64,000 nucleotides of DNA, from the NCBI RefSeq assembly GCF_003010935.1, contig NZ_PGGN01000003.1, positions 310,001-374,000 of the forward strand. The letters run 5' to 3'. How positions within the stretch are numbered: position 1 is the stretch's first letter; every line of letters starts with the position of its first letter. Below are positions 37,425 through 46,135 of this stretch, one piece after another. The notes under the pieces were generated by a model that worked only from the letters and a program-made list of their open reading frames with translations, had not been told where the DNA came from and searched no databases. Source of the DNA: Phyllobacterium endophyticum. Its GTDB lineage: Bacteria > Pseudomonadota > Alphaproteobacteria > Rhizobiales > Rhizobiaceae. The position numbers and the translations under genes were made by a program.

Positions 37425-38480
37425 TTATTGGCGGCAGCGTTGCAACATGCCGAAGAGGTCGCGTGGGTCATCCGGGTCTGCGATGATATCGAGGTTCTGG
37501 CACAAATCAGTGCCCGCAAGCCGGGCGCGGACGAAACGGAGCGCCGAGAAATCCTCAATAGCGAAGCCTACGCTGTCGAACAGCGTGATCTGTTGCGGGT
37601 TGCATCGTCCTGCCGCTTCACCCGAGACAACGCGCCAAAGTTCGGTCACCGGAAAATCTGCTGGCATTTGCTGAATCTCACCTTCGATGCGGGTCTGCGG
37701 CGCAAATTCGACGAAAGTATCGGATCGAAGCAGGATGTCACGGTGGAGTTCCGTTTTGCCGGGGCAATCGCCACCAATCGCATTGATGTGAATGCCCGCC
37801 CCAATCATATTGTCGGTCAAGATGGTGGCGAACTGCTTGTCAGCGGTGCAGGTGGTGATAATCTCGGCCCTCTCGATCGCCGCTTGCGGCGAGCAACAGC
37901 CAATAACTTCAAGTCCAGATCCGGCCAGATTGCGCCGGGTTTTCTCGGTGGCGCGGGGATCAATATCATAGAGCTTGATCGTTTCGATGCCGCAGACGGC
38001 CTTCATCGCGAGCGCCTGGAATTCGGCTTGGGCGCCATTGCCTATTATCGCCATTGTGCGAGCGCCAGAAGGAGCCAGATTTCTGGCAGCCATCGCAGAT
38101 GTGGCCGCCGTGCGCAGTGCCGTGAGCATTGTCATTTCCGATATAAGCACAGGGTAACCGGTGGATACTTCGGCAAGCAACCCGAAAGCGGTAACGGTCT
38201 GCAGTCCTTCGATGGTGTTCCTCGGGTGTCCATTCACATATTTGAAGCTATAGACAGCCCCATCTGATGTTGGCATGAGTTCGATCACGCCCTGACGGGA
38301 ATGACTGGCGATACGAGGTGTCTTGTCAAAACTCTCCCATCGCCGGAAGTCGTCCTCGATGACGTCGGTCAGTTCGCAAAGGAACTTTTCGATGCCAACG
38401 TGATGGATGAGGTGCATCATGTTTTCGACGCTGACGAAAGGAACCATTGCCTTATCGGACGGAGGGGAAAAGCTCATCAT
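37425..38480 (-). CDS. Ornithine cyclodeaminase
   Basis: Protein of 351 residues in the ornithine cyclodeaminase/mu-crystallin family. It carries a Rossmann NAD motif IIGNGAQAEFQALA near residue 145, the preceding TALRTAATSAMAARNLA helix with the ornithine-binding Arg, and a late IGGDCPGKTELH segment with the catalytic Asp. It converts L-ornithine to L-proline and ammonia with bound NAD+. It is the first gene of a two-gene operon with ctlX and divergent from an Lrp-type regulator, with a palindromic operator candidate between them. The double methionine start (MMSFS) leaves the exact first residue uncertain. Confidence 0.92.
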   Translation of the reverse strand: MMSFSPPSDKAMVPFVSVENMMHLIHHVGIEKFLCELTDVIEDDFRRWESFDKTPRIASHSRQGVIELMPTSDGAVYSFKYVNGHPRNTIEGLQTVTAFGLLAEVSTGYPVLISEMTMLTALRTAATSAMAARNLAPSGARTMAIIGNGAQAEFQALAMKAVCGIETIKLYDIDPRATEKTRRNLAGSGLEVIGCCSPQAAIERAEIITTCTADKQFATILTDNMIGAGIHINAIGGDCPGKTELHRDILLRSDTFVEFAPQTRIEGEIQQMPADFPVTELWRVVSGEAAGRCNPQQITLFDSVGFAIEDFSALRFVRARLAGTDLCQNLDIIADPDDPRDLFGMLQRCRQ

Positions 38481-38566
38481 GATTCTCCTGTGCGCTGTAA
38501 CGTTCGGTTGACAGGAAGCCTACAAAATCAGATATGCTGTCCGAAATCGCAATCTTGTGTAATTAT

Positions 38567-38582
38567 AGGCAATAAATTGCCT
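38567..38582. promoter_or_regulatory. Palindrome AGGCAATAAATTGCCT, candidate Lrp/AsnC operator
   Basis: AGGCAAT and ATTGCCT are exact reverse complements around AA, a 16-base A/T-centred palindrome 39 bases before the Lrp-type regulator start and about 90 bases from the ornithine cyclodeaminase start. The shape fits Lrp/AsnC binding sites. It probably mediates autoregulation and control of the divergent operon. Confidence 0.55.
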
Positions 38583-38621
38583 GATGTGGCAGCTGACTTG
38601 TACTAATTGTAAAGGAACGTG

Positions 38622-39065
38622 ATGCGGGCTGACGTTGCCAAATACACGCCTGATCAGCTGGACCGGATGATTATCGCACATTTGCGGGTTGACGGTCGCG
38701 CTTCGCTTTCGACGCTTGCCCAAGCCATGGGCGTGGCACGCGGTACAGTGCAAAACAGGTTGGATCGACTTACTGCCACAGGCACTCTGATGGGTTTTAC
38801 AGTGCGTGTTCGGGAAGATTATGATGACAATGCGGTCCACGCGGTCATGATGATTGAGGTTGTCGGCAAATCGACGACGCAGGTGATACGCAAATTGCGC
38901 GGCCTACCCGAGGTTCACACTTTGCACACGACGAATGGCAATTGGGACCTCGTGGCCAATATTCGCGCAGCAAACCTCAATGGGTTCGACCGTGTCCTAC
39001 GAGAGGTCCGGATGATCGACGGTGTCTCGAACAGCGAAACGAGCTTGCTGCTTAGTAGTGTGTAA
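38622..39065 (+). CDS. Lrp/AsnC-family transcriptional regulator
   Basis: Regulator of 147 residues. N-terminal helix-turn-helix LDRMIIAHLRVDGRASLSTLAQ, then MGVARGTVQNRLDRL, followed by the RAM ligand-binding domain from about residue 68 (VMMIEVVGKSTTQVIRKLRG). An AAGGA site lies five bases before the ATG; a GTG just before it is also possible. The divergent arrangement with ornithine cyclodeaminase and ctlX makes it the likely controller of that operon, probably responding to ornithine, citrulline or arginine. This is the usual layout for ocd-lrp pairs in rhizobia. Confidence 0.92.
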   Translation: MRADVAKYTPDQLDRMIIAHLRVDGRASLSTLAQAMGVARGTVQNRLDRLTATGTLMGFTVRVREDYDDNAVHAVMMIEVVGKSTTQVIRKLRGLPEVHTLHTTNGNWDLVANIRAANLNGFDRVLREVRMIDGVSNSETSLLLSSV

Positions 39066-39289
39066 CCTCCAAGGCTTCCTGCCCATTCGTGTGTGTGCTC
39101 TGGAACGGCGGCGGCCGCATCTGCCGTGGAGCGGTCCTTCATGATGGGGCGGCGTCGCAGGTGGAAACGCTATCAACCGATCCCATTGGAGCGAGGATAT
39201 GTCTTGCGGAACGCTTACCGTTCCCTCTTGCGAGGTCGCCGCTGCAAGGTCTGGCCGACGCTATACAAGCTCGCAATCCCGCGCTGTTG

Positions 39290-39760
39290 ATCGCATCGTC
39301 GTGAAAGTCCCAGAACTCACGTGCAAACCGGCCCATGAGGCCCGAGCGGGCTGGTTCGCTGAGCGGATGGCTAGGAAACTGGCGTCAACGGGAACGCCGA
39401 AGGGCCGGACAACGACGCCTCTTTCGACAAATTCACAAGCGGATGCGGCATTGATGATGGCAATGCCCGCACCCTCGCTAACGAGGGTGAAAGCCGTATG
39501 CGACAGACGGGTTTCCAGCCTCGAAAGACGGGGCACTCCAGCCAGCGTCACCTCCACGCGCATCGCAAAGATGGTGCCCGCTCAAGGCTGATCATTCGCT
39601 GTGTTTCAAGGTCGAGGGGGTTAACGACCGCTCTGTCCCGAAGAGGATGGTCTTTGGGCATTGCCACGACGGCCATGAGGGGACTTGTCTCAAGGATGAA
39701 GCCGAAACGGTCCCACCGGCCATCCGCATAACCGATGTCGTTTTGGCCGGAGGCTACGCC
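39290..39760 (-). pseudogene. Frameshifted LysR-family regulator fragment
   Basis: Minus-strand frames join to give part of a LysR effector domain. The first segment has GQNDIGYADGRWDRFGFILE and AVVAMPKDHPLRDRAVVNP. After a shift near 39575 comes LSHTAFTLVSEGAGIAIINA and VERGVVVRPFGVPVDASFLA. A second shift near 39335 gives RFAREFWDF. The N-terminal helix-turn-helix is missing. It is clearly a gene in decay and cannot act as a DNA-binding regulator. Confidence 0.75.
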
Positions 39761-39784
39761 TCATTTCGTAGGTCGAGGTTAGGT

Positions 39785-40453
39785 TTAGCCGTTATGAGAG
39801 ATGCCGTCTCCACTGAGATCCGCAGACTGCTTGATGTGCTTGACCGTAACGCGCTTCAGTTCTTCGGTATCCTTCGCAACCAGAGCATCGATCATCTGGT
39901 GGTGCTCCCGCGAAGATTGTTCAATCCGGGCCCGTGTTTTCCATTGTGACACCGGCGCCGAGGACGTCCTCTGGCGGATTTCGGTCACAAGGTTCACAAG
40001 TTCGCTGTTGCCACAAAGCGCAAGCAGTTCGCGGTGAAAGGCGAGATTGGCTTCGTAGAGCTCAATCATGGTTCCGTTCATGATGAGATCGTCAAAACGG
40101 CATGCGAGGTCCCTGAGCTTTTTCGTCGTCAGTTCCGAGGCCCTGGCAACGATCTTGTCCGCGACCGCAGTCTCAAGGATAACACGAACATCGCTCACTT
40201 CTGTCGCCTGACGGCCATCGGGCTCATAAACGTGATAACCGCGATTGGGGACATGTTCGACAAGACGTCTTTGAACAAGTCGGTCAAGCGCACGCCGCAC
40301 TTCCGGCCGGGTGCTTTGGTACCGTTGTTCGAGATCGATCTGTTTCAACCACACGCCCGGCGCGAGCACGCCCGCGAGGATATCGTGCAGGATCAAATCG
40401 GTGACATCGACGGTTTTGAGCTGTGACCTTGTTTTCGCTTTTGCTTCACTCAT
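39785..40453 (-). CDS. GntR-family regulator, FadR/FCD subfamily
   Basis: Regulator of 222 residues from the start MSEAKAKTRSQ, chosen for its GAGAGGGAT ribosome site. N-terminal winged helix (LILHDILAGVLAPGVWLKQIDLEQRYQ) at about 15-80, with RPEVRRALDRLVQRRLVEHV, then an all-helical FCD effector domain with the metal-ligand pattern (ANLAFHRELLALCGN and REHHQMIDAL). FCD proteins usually bind organic or amino acids. It is divergent from the M20/M28 and amino-acid importer operon, which it likely represses. A perfect 16-base palindrome sits in the shared region. Confidence 0.9.
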   Translation of the reverse strand: MSEAKAKTRSQLKTVDVTDLILHDILAGVLAPGVWLKQIDLEQRYQSTRPEVRRALDRLVQRRLVEHVPNRGYHVYEPDGRQATEVSDVRVILETAVADKIVARASELTTKKLRDLACRFDDLIMNGTMIELYEANLAFHRELLALCGNSELVNLVTEIRQRTSSAPVSQWKTRARIEQSSREHHQMIDALVAKDTEELKRVTVKHIKQSADLSGDGISHNG

Positions 40454-40566
40454 CCCTCTCTCCCGTGTCCCAGCCAAATGCGCGGGGCTCTGAGGCATTC
40501 ATCCTCACGAGATGTACGCCAGACAAATAGTTTTACCCAGAGGTTGCGTAAAAATTATTTGCGTCT

Positions 40567-40582
40567 AAATTGGTGCCAATTT
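40567..40582. promoter_or_regulatory. Palindrome AAATTGGTGCCAATTT, candidate GntR operator
   Basis: AAATTGG and CCAATTT pair exactly around TG, 34 bases before the M20 amidohydrolase start and 114 bases from the GntR/FCD start. The position between a divergent regulator and its probable operon and the TTGGTnCCAA core suit a FadR-type operator. Direct TTGCGT copies lie just upstream (from about 40548). Confidence 0.5.
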
Positions 40583-40616
40583 TGGTTACTATCACAAAAC
40601 AACCAGTCGGGAAAAG

Positions 40617-42041
40617 ATGAGAAATTCGGAAGAGGTCTGGCAAATCGTCGAGTCCAAGCGTGATGCATTCTTTGAATTGAGCGATCGCGTATGGGAGATG
40701 CCTGAGACGAACTACGAAGAATACCGCTCGTCGGACGCGCATGCCCATCTGCTTGTGAAAGAAGGGTTTCGCATCACCCGCGCCATCGCCAATTTGCCAA
40801 CGGCGGTGGTGGGCGAAGCAGGAGAGGGCGGACCAATCATCGCCATTCTCGGCGAATTCGACGCGCTCCCGGGCCTTAGCCAGGTAGCTGGACTGGCCGA
40901 AGAGCGGCCGATTGTCGAAGGCGGCAACGGGCATGGCTGTGGCCACAACCTTCTCGGGTCAGGGTCGATGCTGGCAGCAACTGCGGTCAAGGATTACCTG
41001 GCGAAAAACGGACTGAAGGGTCGCGTCCGCTACTATGGCTGTCCCGCTGAAGAAGGCGGCTCATCGAAGGGCTTCATGGTGCGTGCCGGCCTATTCGACG
41101 ACGTCGACATTGCCATTTCCTGGCATCCGGCAGCCTTTGCCGGCGTGAACAATCCAATCTCGCTTGCCTGCAACGAAATCAATTTCCATTTCAGCGGCCG
41201 CGCGTCGCACGCCTCGGCAACGCCGCATCTGGGACGCAGCGCCCTGGACGCTGTCGAACTGATGAATGTCGGCGTGAACTACATGCGCGAACATATGCCA
41301 TCGAGCGCGCGTATCCACTATGCCGTTACCGACACAGGCGGCTCTGCCCCGAATGTGGTTCAGGCCCGGGCCACCGTACGCTACCTGGTACGGGCGCGTG
41401 ACCTGCCGGAGCTCAATAGCCTTGTCGCGCGGGTCAAGAAGGTCGCAGACGGTGCGGCATTAATGACCGAGACCACCGTCCGCAGCCGCATTATCAGTGG
41501 CGATGCCAATCTTGTTGGCAACACGCCGCTCGAAACCTTGATGCATGCGCAACTGGAGCGTCTTGGCCCGCCTAATTTCGACGAGGCCGACCATGAGACG
41601 GCGCGGAAATTTCAGGAAACGTTCTCGCAAGAGGATATTCTATCCTCCTACAAGCGCTTCAATGTGACGCCCAAAAAAGGCCAGGCGTTGTGCGGCAGCA
41701 TTTTCCCCCCCCAAAGTGGTGACGGATCGATCGTCGGCTCGACGGATGTTGGGACGGTGAGCTGGGTTGTCCCGACAGTACAGATGCGCGGGGCGACCTA
41801 TGCCATCGGCACGCCGGGACATTCATGGCAGCTGGTCGCTCAAGGCAAGCTGCCTGCGGCGCACAAGGGCATGGAACATGCTGCCAAAGTGATGGCGGCG
41901 ACCGCCATCGACCTATTTGCCAATCCCGATCTCGTTGAGGCCGCCAAGGCCGATCATCGACAGCGTCTGGACGGAAAACCGTTCATCAACCCCATACCGG
42001 ATGATGTCGAGCCGCCATTGCCGGAGAACACGGATGTCTGA
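40617..42041 (+). CDS. M20-family amidohydrolase, AbgB-like
   Basis: Metallohydrolase of 474 residues similar to AbgB, the p-aminobenzoyl-glutamate hydrolase subunit. Metal-site motifs are present: GHGCGHNLLG near residue 102, PAEEGGSSKG near 144 and SWHPAAF near 167. A lid-domain segment ASHASATPHLGRSALDAV follows. It would cleave an acyl- or aroyl-amino acid amide bond and release a free amino acid in the cytosol. Its stop overlaps the M28-like gene by eight bases, so the two are coupled. The rest of the operon is an amino-acid importer, which suggests a conjugated amino acid as substrate. AbgA is absent. Confidence 0.9.
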   Translation: MRNSEEVWQIVESKRDAFFELSDRVWEMPETNYEEYRSSDAHAHLLVKEGFRITRAIANLPTAVVGEAGEGGPIIAILGEFDALPGLSQVAGLAEERPIVEGGNGHGCGHNLLGSGSMLAATAVKDYLAKNGLKGRVRYYGCPAEEGGSSKGFMVRAGLFDDVDIAISWHPAAFAGVNNPISLACNEINFHFSGRASHASATPHLGRSALDAVELMNVGVNYMREHMPSSARIHYAVTDTGGSAPNVVQARATVRYLVRARDLPELNSLVARVKKVADGAALMTETTVRSRIISGDANLVGNTPLETLMHAQLERLGPPNFDEADHETARKFQETFSQEDILSSYKRFNVTPKKGQALCGSIFPPQSGDGSIVGSTDVGTVSWVVPTVQMRGATYAIGTPGHSWQLVAQGKLPAAHKGMEHAAKVMAATAIDLFANPDLVEAAKADHRQRLDGKPFINPIPDDVEPPLPENTDV

Positions 42042-43710
42042 GACAGGTTTTGAACCGGACAAAGATCAGCTGATGGAACACATTCGCGAGTTTTCGCGCA
42101 GGGTGAAACTGTCCGGTACGGCCGAAGAACTTGAAAGTTTCCGCTATCTGCAAGCGCAGATGGAAAGCTATGGTTACGATGTCCGGCTCATCCAGCACGA
42201 TGCTTATATCAGTCTACCAGGCAAGGCGCGCGTCATTGTGGATAGCCGCATGCTGCGCTGCATTACCCATTCGATGTCCGTATCCACATCAGGCGTTTCG
42301 GCTGAAATCGTTTACGTCGGCGAAGGCACAGCGGCCGAGTTCAGCACAACGGACGTTGCCGGGAAAATCGTCCTCGTCGATGGTATAGCGAGCGAAGAGG
42401 TCGCTGCGCTTGCCAGCGTTGCCGGGGCGATCGGTCAGCTTCATATCAGTCCCAACGAGCATCTCTATGAAATGTGCGTGTCGCCTGTGTGGGGCAGCCC
42501 TTCACAGCATACACGTTCAATACTGCCGTCCACGGTCATCTGTTCCGTGCCAAATGATGAAGGGGCGAAGCTGCGGACACGCTGCGAGCAAGGGGAGGCA
42601 GTCACTATTTCCATGCAGGCCGAGGTCGATACCGGTTGGCGCAAAACGCCTCTGCTGATTGCTGAGCTGGGGTCGTTGGTCGGCAATCAAGACGAACCTT
42701 TCGTGTTGTTCTCGGGCCATCACGACACATGGCACTACGGCGTCATGGATAATGGCGGCGCCAATGCGACAATGCTGGAGGCTGGGCGCCTGCTTGCCGC
42801 CCATCGCTGCGAATGGCGAAGGGGGCTGCGCATCTGCTTCTGGTCGGGTCACTCACACGGGCGCTATTCGGGCTCGGCATGGTATGCGGACGAATATTGG
42901 ACCGAGTTGGAGCAGCGCTGCATCGCCCACGTCAACGTGGATTCGACCGGCGGCAAGGGGGCAAGTGTGCTCACCAATTCAGGAGTGGTCGACGAGTTGA
43001 AGGCAGTGGCGTTTGAGGCGGTCGAAGTCATCAGCGGCCAGAAACATGCCGGGCGGCGCCATGGTCGCGCCGCCGACCAGTCGTTCTGGGGCATCGGCAT
43101 TCCTTCGATGTTCGGAAGTCTCAGCCATCAGCCTGCGGGACCTGTCAAAATGCTGACGGCGCTCGGCTGGTGGTGGCATACCCCGCATGATACGATCGAG
43201 CACATCGATCCGCAAAACCTTGTACGCGATACGCGGATCGTTCTTGGCGCTCTGCGAGCGCTGCTGATGTCCCGTATCCTGCCTTATGATTATACGGCCT
43301 ATGCCGGTTCCCTGGCGGATGAAATCGCGCACCTCAAGCGGCAACTCGGCGACAGGCTGGATATCAGCGCCCTTGAATCGGGTGTGTCGTTTCTGCGGGA
43401 CAATGCGGCAAACCTGGTTGCCCGGTCGAAATCCGCTAGCGATGAAGAGACCCCACGTATCAATGCTGCGCTCATGCGCGCATCGCGCCGGCTTGTCCCG
43501 CTCAACTATACGACCGGCGAGCGCTTCCACCACGATTCAGCCCTGCCGCATCCGGTCTGGCCATCATTGGAGGGGATCAGACAACTGGCGCGGCAACCGG
43601 AAGGTTCGGCCGACCTACCGTTTTATGCGGTGCACGCGCGTCAAACGCGAAATCGCATTTGCCATGCCTTGCGTGAAGCCAATGCGGAACTGGAGGCGGT
43701 GCTGACCTGA
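42034..43710 (+). CDS. M28/PA-domain peptidase-like protein with atypical active site
   Basis: Protein of 558 residues from the overlapping start MSETGFEPDK. A PA-type insert lies at about 85-200, and the M28 (glutamate carboxypeptidase II-like) domain begins near 215. Expected zinc positions are H230/D231 (GHHDTWHYG), D239 (MDNGGAN), D303 (NVDSTGG) and a late WWHTPHD. The canonical catalytic and bridging glutamate pair, normally EE in a FxxEExGLxGS segment, is replaced by GHSHG at 272-276 in FWSGHSHGRYSGSAW. Either it uses a different base or it is not a classical peptidase. It shares an operon with the M20 enzyme and an importer. I cannot name a substrate. Confidence 0.82.
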   Translation: MSETGFEPDKDQLMEHIREFSRRVKLSGTAEELESFRYLQAQMESYGYDVRLIQHDAYISLPGKARVIVDSRMLRCITHSMSVSTSGVSAEIVYVGEGTAAEFSTTDVAGKIVLVDGIASEEVAALASVAGAIGQLHISPNEHLYEMCVSPVWGSPSQHTRSILPSTVICSVPNDEGAKLRTRCEQGEAVTISMQAEVDTGWRKTPLLIAELGSLVGNQDEPFVLFSGHHDTWHYGVMDNGGANATMLEAGRLLAAHRCEWRRGLRICFWSGHSHGRYSGSAWYADEYWTELEQRCIAHVNVDSTGGKGASVLTNSGVVDELKAVAFEAVEVISGQKHAGRRHGRAADQSFWGIGIPSMFGSLSHQPAGPVKMLTALGWWWHTPHDTIEHIDPQNLVRDTRIVLGALRALLMSRILPYDYTAYAGSLADEIAHLKRQLGDRLDISALESGVSFLRDNAANLVARSKSASDEETPRINAALMRASRRLVPLNYTTGERFHHDSALPHPVWPSLEGIRQLARQPEGSADLPFYAVHARQTRNRICHALREANAELEAVLT

Positions 43711-43739
43711 ACGCGGTCCGGCAACAGTTCGCGGATAAT

Positions 43740-43755
43740 GAGGCCTTGCGGCCTC
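43740..43755 (+). terminator. Short hairpin before the first binding-protein gene
   Basis: GAGGCC and GGCCTC pair around TTGC, 30 bases after the M28-like stop and 20 bases before the binding-protein gene. It is short and lacks a T-run, so it is more likely an mRNA-processing or attenuation hairpin that separates enzyme from transporter expression than a full terminator. Confidence 0.4.
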
Positions 43756-43774
43756 CAAACAAAGGGGAATGAAC

Positions 43775-44626
43775 ATGAAGAAAAAATTGCTGCTGGCTAT
43801 CATAGCAACCACTTTGGCATTCACGGGTACGGCGGCAAACGCCAAGGACTGGACCCGTGTCAAAGTCGGAATCGAAGGTGCCTTTCCGCCCTGGAACATG
43901 ATTGACTCTGCCGGCAAATTGTCGGGCTTCGATGTCGACCTGATCCAGGATCTGTGCACGCGCGCCAAGGTCGAATGCGAACTCATCACGGGCGAATGGA
44001 CGAGCCTTATCCCCAGTCTGAACGCCGGCAAGTTCGACCTCGTCATGACGCTCGGCATCAATGAAAAGCGCAAGCAGGTCGTCGACTTCACGGTGCCCTA
44101 TGCGAGTGGCGTTGCCAGCTTTCTGACGGTGAAGGACGGAACGGTAGCCGCTCTTCCCATGACAGGCGAGCGCCTCAACCTGAATGACCATGCCAAGGCC
44201 GACCCCGTGATGACCGAGATCGGCAAGGAGCTCAAGGGCAAGTCTGTCGGCGTTGTCGGCTCGACAAGCCAGGAACAGCTTATCCAATCCTATTTTGGCA
44301 ATACCGTTACGGTCCGCACCTATAAGAGTTCGCCCGAACGCGATCTCGACCTGAAGGCAGGCCGTATTGATGCGGGTTTCGACAGTGGCGTCTACGCAAC
44401 CTCGATGTTGGCCAAGCCAGGCAATGAGGACCTGCAGATGTCCGGCCCCCTTGTCAAAGGCGCCATGCTTGCAACGGAAGTAGCGCTTGGCACGCGCAAG
44501 GGCGAGACCGACCTTCGCGAAAAGTTCGATGCTGCGATCAAAGCTGCGGCCGAGGCAGGCGTCATCAAGACGCTTTCGGAAAAGTGGAGCAAGCTCGATC
44601 TCACGCCAACATTCAGCGGAAACTGA
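43775..44626 (+). CDS. Amino-acid ABC transporter substrate-binding protein (first of two)
   Basis: Periplasmic protein of 283 residues, SBP_bac_3 family. MKKKLLLAIIATTLAFTGTAANA is a clear signal peptide, and an AAGGGG site eight bases ahead supports this ATG over one two codons earlier. Family pattern: GIEGAFPPWNMIDSAGKLSGFDVDL, then SLIPSLNAGKFDLVMTLGINEKRKQVVDF. The NocT/OccT-like length and pattern suggest octopine/nopaline-type or other Arg-derived ligands, but this is only a family resemblance. It lies 64 bases after the M28-like gene and 70 bases before the first permease. Confidence 0.91.
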   Translation: MKKKLLLAIIATTLAFTGTAANAKDWTRVKVGIEGAFPPWNMIDSAGKLSGFDVDLIQDLCTRAKVECELITGEWTSLIPSLNAGKFDLVMTLGINEKRKQVVDFTVPYASGVASFLTVKDGTVAALPMTGERLNLNDHAKADPVMTEIGKELKGKSVGVVGSTSQEQLIQSYFGNTVTVRTYKSSPERDLDLKAGRIDAGFDSGVYATSMLAKPGNEDLQMSGPLVKGAMLATEVALGTRKGETDLREKFDAAIKAAAEAGVIKTLSEKWSKLDLTPTFSGN

Positions 44627-44696
44627 ACGCGCAGTTTCATGAGTAGGGCACAGCTATGCCGTTCAATCATCTCCATGAAGTCGGATCGCACGCGTC

Positions 44697-45416
44697 ATGA
44701 ACCAGCCAGACTTCCTTGACGTCGTCAGCTTTGCACCGGGTGGGTGGGGCGGTGCCCTTCTGGCTGGAGCCTGGATGACGATACTCATCGCCATATCGGG
44801 ATTTCTGATCGGTTCGATCATCGGCACATTCGGTGCTTGGGCAAAGGTCTCCGGCGGCAGGACCATACGGGCCATCGCTGATGGATATACGACTGTGCTG
44901 CGCGGTATTCCCGACCTTCTCGTCATCTATCTGTTCTATTTCGGCGGCAGTGCAGCGGTAACAGCGATCGGGCGTTTTTTCGGTTCGGAGGGGTTTATCG
45001 GCTTTCCGGGTTTTTTGGCCGGTGCATTGGCGGTGGGTATTACGTCGGGCGCGCAGCAGACAGAGGTGTTTCGCGGGGCATTCAAGGCCGTGCACCGGGG
45101 TGAAATAGAAGCGGCTGTCGCTTGCGGCATGTCGCGCGCTGTGCGGTTCCGCCGGATCATCGCACCATTGACGCTGCGTCATGCGTTGCCCGGTATGGGC
45201 AATGTCTGGCAGGTCGTGTTGAAGGAATCGGCTCTCGTTTCGATTACGGGCGTCGCGGAATTGCTGCGTCAGGCCCAGGTGGGCGCCGGATCAACCGGAA
45301 TGCCTTTCAACTTCTATGTCGTGGCCGGTGCGATTTACCTGATGATCTCGACCTTCTCAGGTGCGCTGCTGCAATGGTCCGAGCGCTACTTTTCACGCGG
45401 CGTCAGGAGGAACTGA
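44697..45416 (+). CDS. Amino-acid ABC transporter permease (HisQ/OccQ-like)
   Basis: Membrane protein of 239 residues with about five hydrophobic segments. TTVLRGIPDLLVIYLFYFGGSAAVTAIG near residues 62-90 and the EAA loop VHRGEIEAAVACGMSRAVRFRRIIAPL near residues 129-155 are characteristic of the HisQ/OccQ permeases. Its stop overlaps the following permease start by one base (TGATG). It would pair with that gene product, and a binding protein lies on each side of the permease/ATPase set. Confidence 0.92.
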   Translation: MNQPDFLDVVSFAPGGWGGALLAGAWMTILIAISGFLIGSIIGTFGAWAKVSGGRTIRAIADGYTTVLRGIPDLLVIYLFYFGGSAAVTAIGRFFGSEGFIGFPGFLAGALAVGITSGAQQTEVFRGAFKAVHRGEIEAAVACGMSRAVRFRRIIAPLTLRHALPGMGNVWQVVLKESALVSITGVAELLRQAQVGAGSTGMPFNFYVVAGAIYLMISTFSGALLQWSERYFSRGVRRN

Positions 45417-46135
45417 TGGATTGGACATTCACGTTTGAAACGTTCATCAGCCTCGTTGCGGCCATTCCATTGACGCTGCAACTTGCTGCCGCGTCGATCC
45501 TGCTCGGCGCTTTTCTCGCCCTCGGTCTGGCGTTGTTCAGGCTTTCCGGAGTTCGCATTCTGGACTGGTTTGCCAGGTTTTACGTATTCGTGTTTCGCGG
45601 CACGCCGCTCCTGGTGCAAATATTTCTCATCTACTACGGGCTCAGCCAGTTTCCGGCGGTGCGCCATACGATTTTGTGGCCGATATTGCGCGAGCCCTAC
45701 TGGTGCGCCGTCATTGCACTGACGCTCAATACTGCCGCCTATGCCAGCGAAATCATCCGCGGCGGTCTGTTGTCGGTTCCGCACGGCCAAATAGAAGCCG
45801 CCCGTGCCTGCGGCATGCCGCGCCTTATGGTTTTCCGGCGGATCGTCCTGCCTCTTGCGATTCGGCAGGCATTGCCGGGATATGGCAACGAGATGATTTC
45901 CATGGTCAAGGCGACATCGCTTGCCTCGATCATCACGCTGATGGAAGTCACCGGGGTTGCCGCGAAAATCATCTCGGAAACCTACCGCGCCATCGAGGTC
46001 TTCATCGTCGCTGGCGTGATTTACCTGACCATCAATTTCCTGCTCACGCGGCTGGTGCATGTCGTCGAATACATGCTGAGCCCGCATCTTCGCGCGCCGC
46101 GGCTGCAGACCCCCGTTCAAGGAGAGAGCAAATGA
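45416..46135 (+). CDS. Amino-acid ABC transporter permease (HisM/OccM-like)
   Basis: Membrane protein of 239 residues, start [10 protein letters not shown]. It shows [20 protein letters not shown] near residues 60-80, an AEIIRGG-like segment ([25 protein letters not shown]) and an EAA loop before [19 protein letters not shown]. It is the second half of the channel and overlaps the ATPase start by four bases (ATGA). It resembles the first importer's HisM but is clearly a separate gene, not a recent duplicate. Confidence 0.92.
   Translation: MDWTFTFETFISLVAAIPLTLQLAAASILLGAFLALGLALFRLSGVRILDWFARFYVFVFRGTPLLVQIFLIYYGLSQFPAVRHTILWPILREPYWCAVIALTLNTAAYASEIIRGGLLSVPHGQIEAARACGMPRLMVFRRIVLPLAIRQALPGYGNEMISMVKATSLASIITLMEVTGVAAKIISETYRAIEVFIVAGVIYLTINFLLTRLVHVVEYMLSPHLRAPRLQTPVQGESK

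Noticed and set aside
37413-38267. Plus-strand frame of 284 codons
   Set aside because: Antisense to ornithine cyclodeaminase, which has a full NAD motif and operon context.
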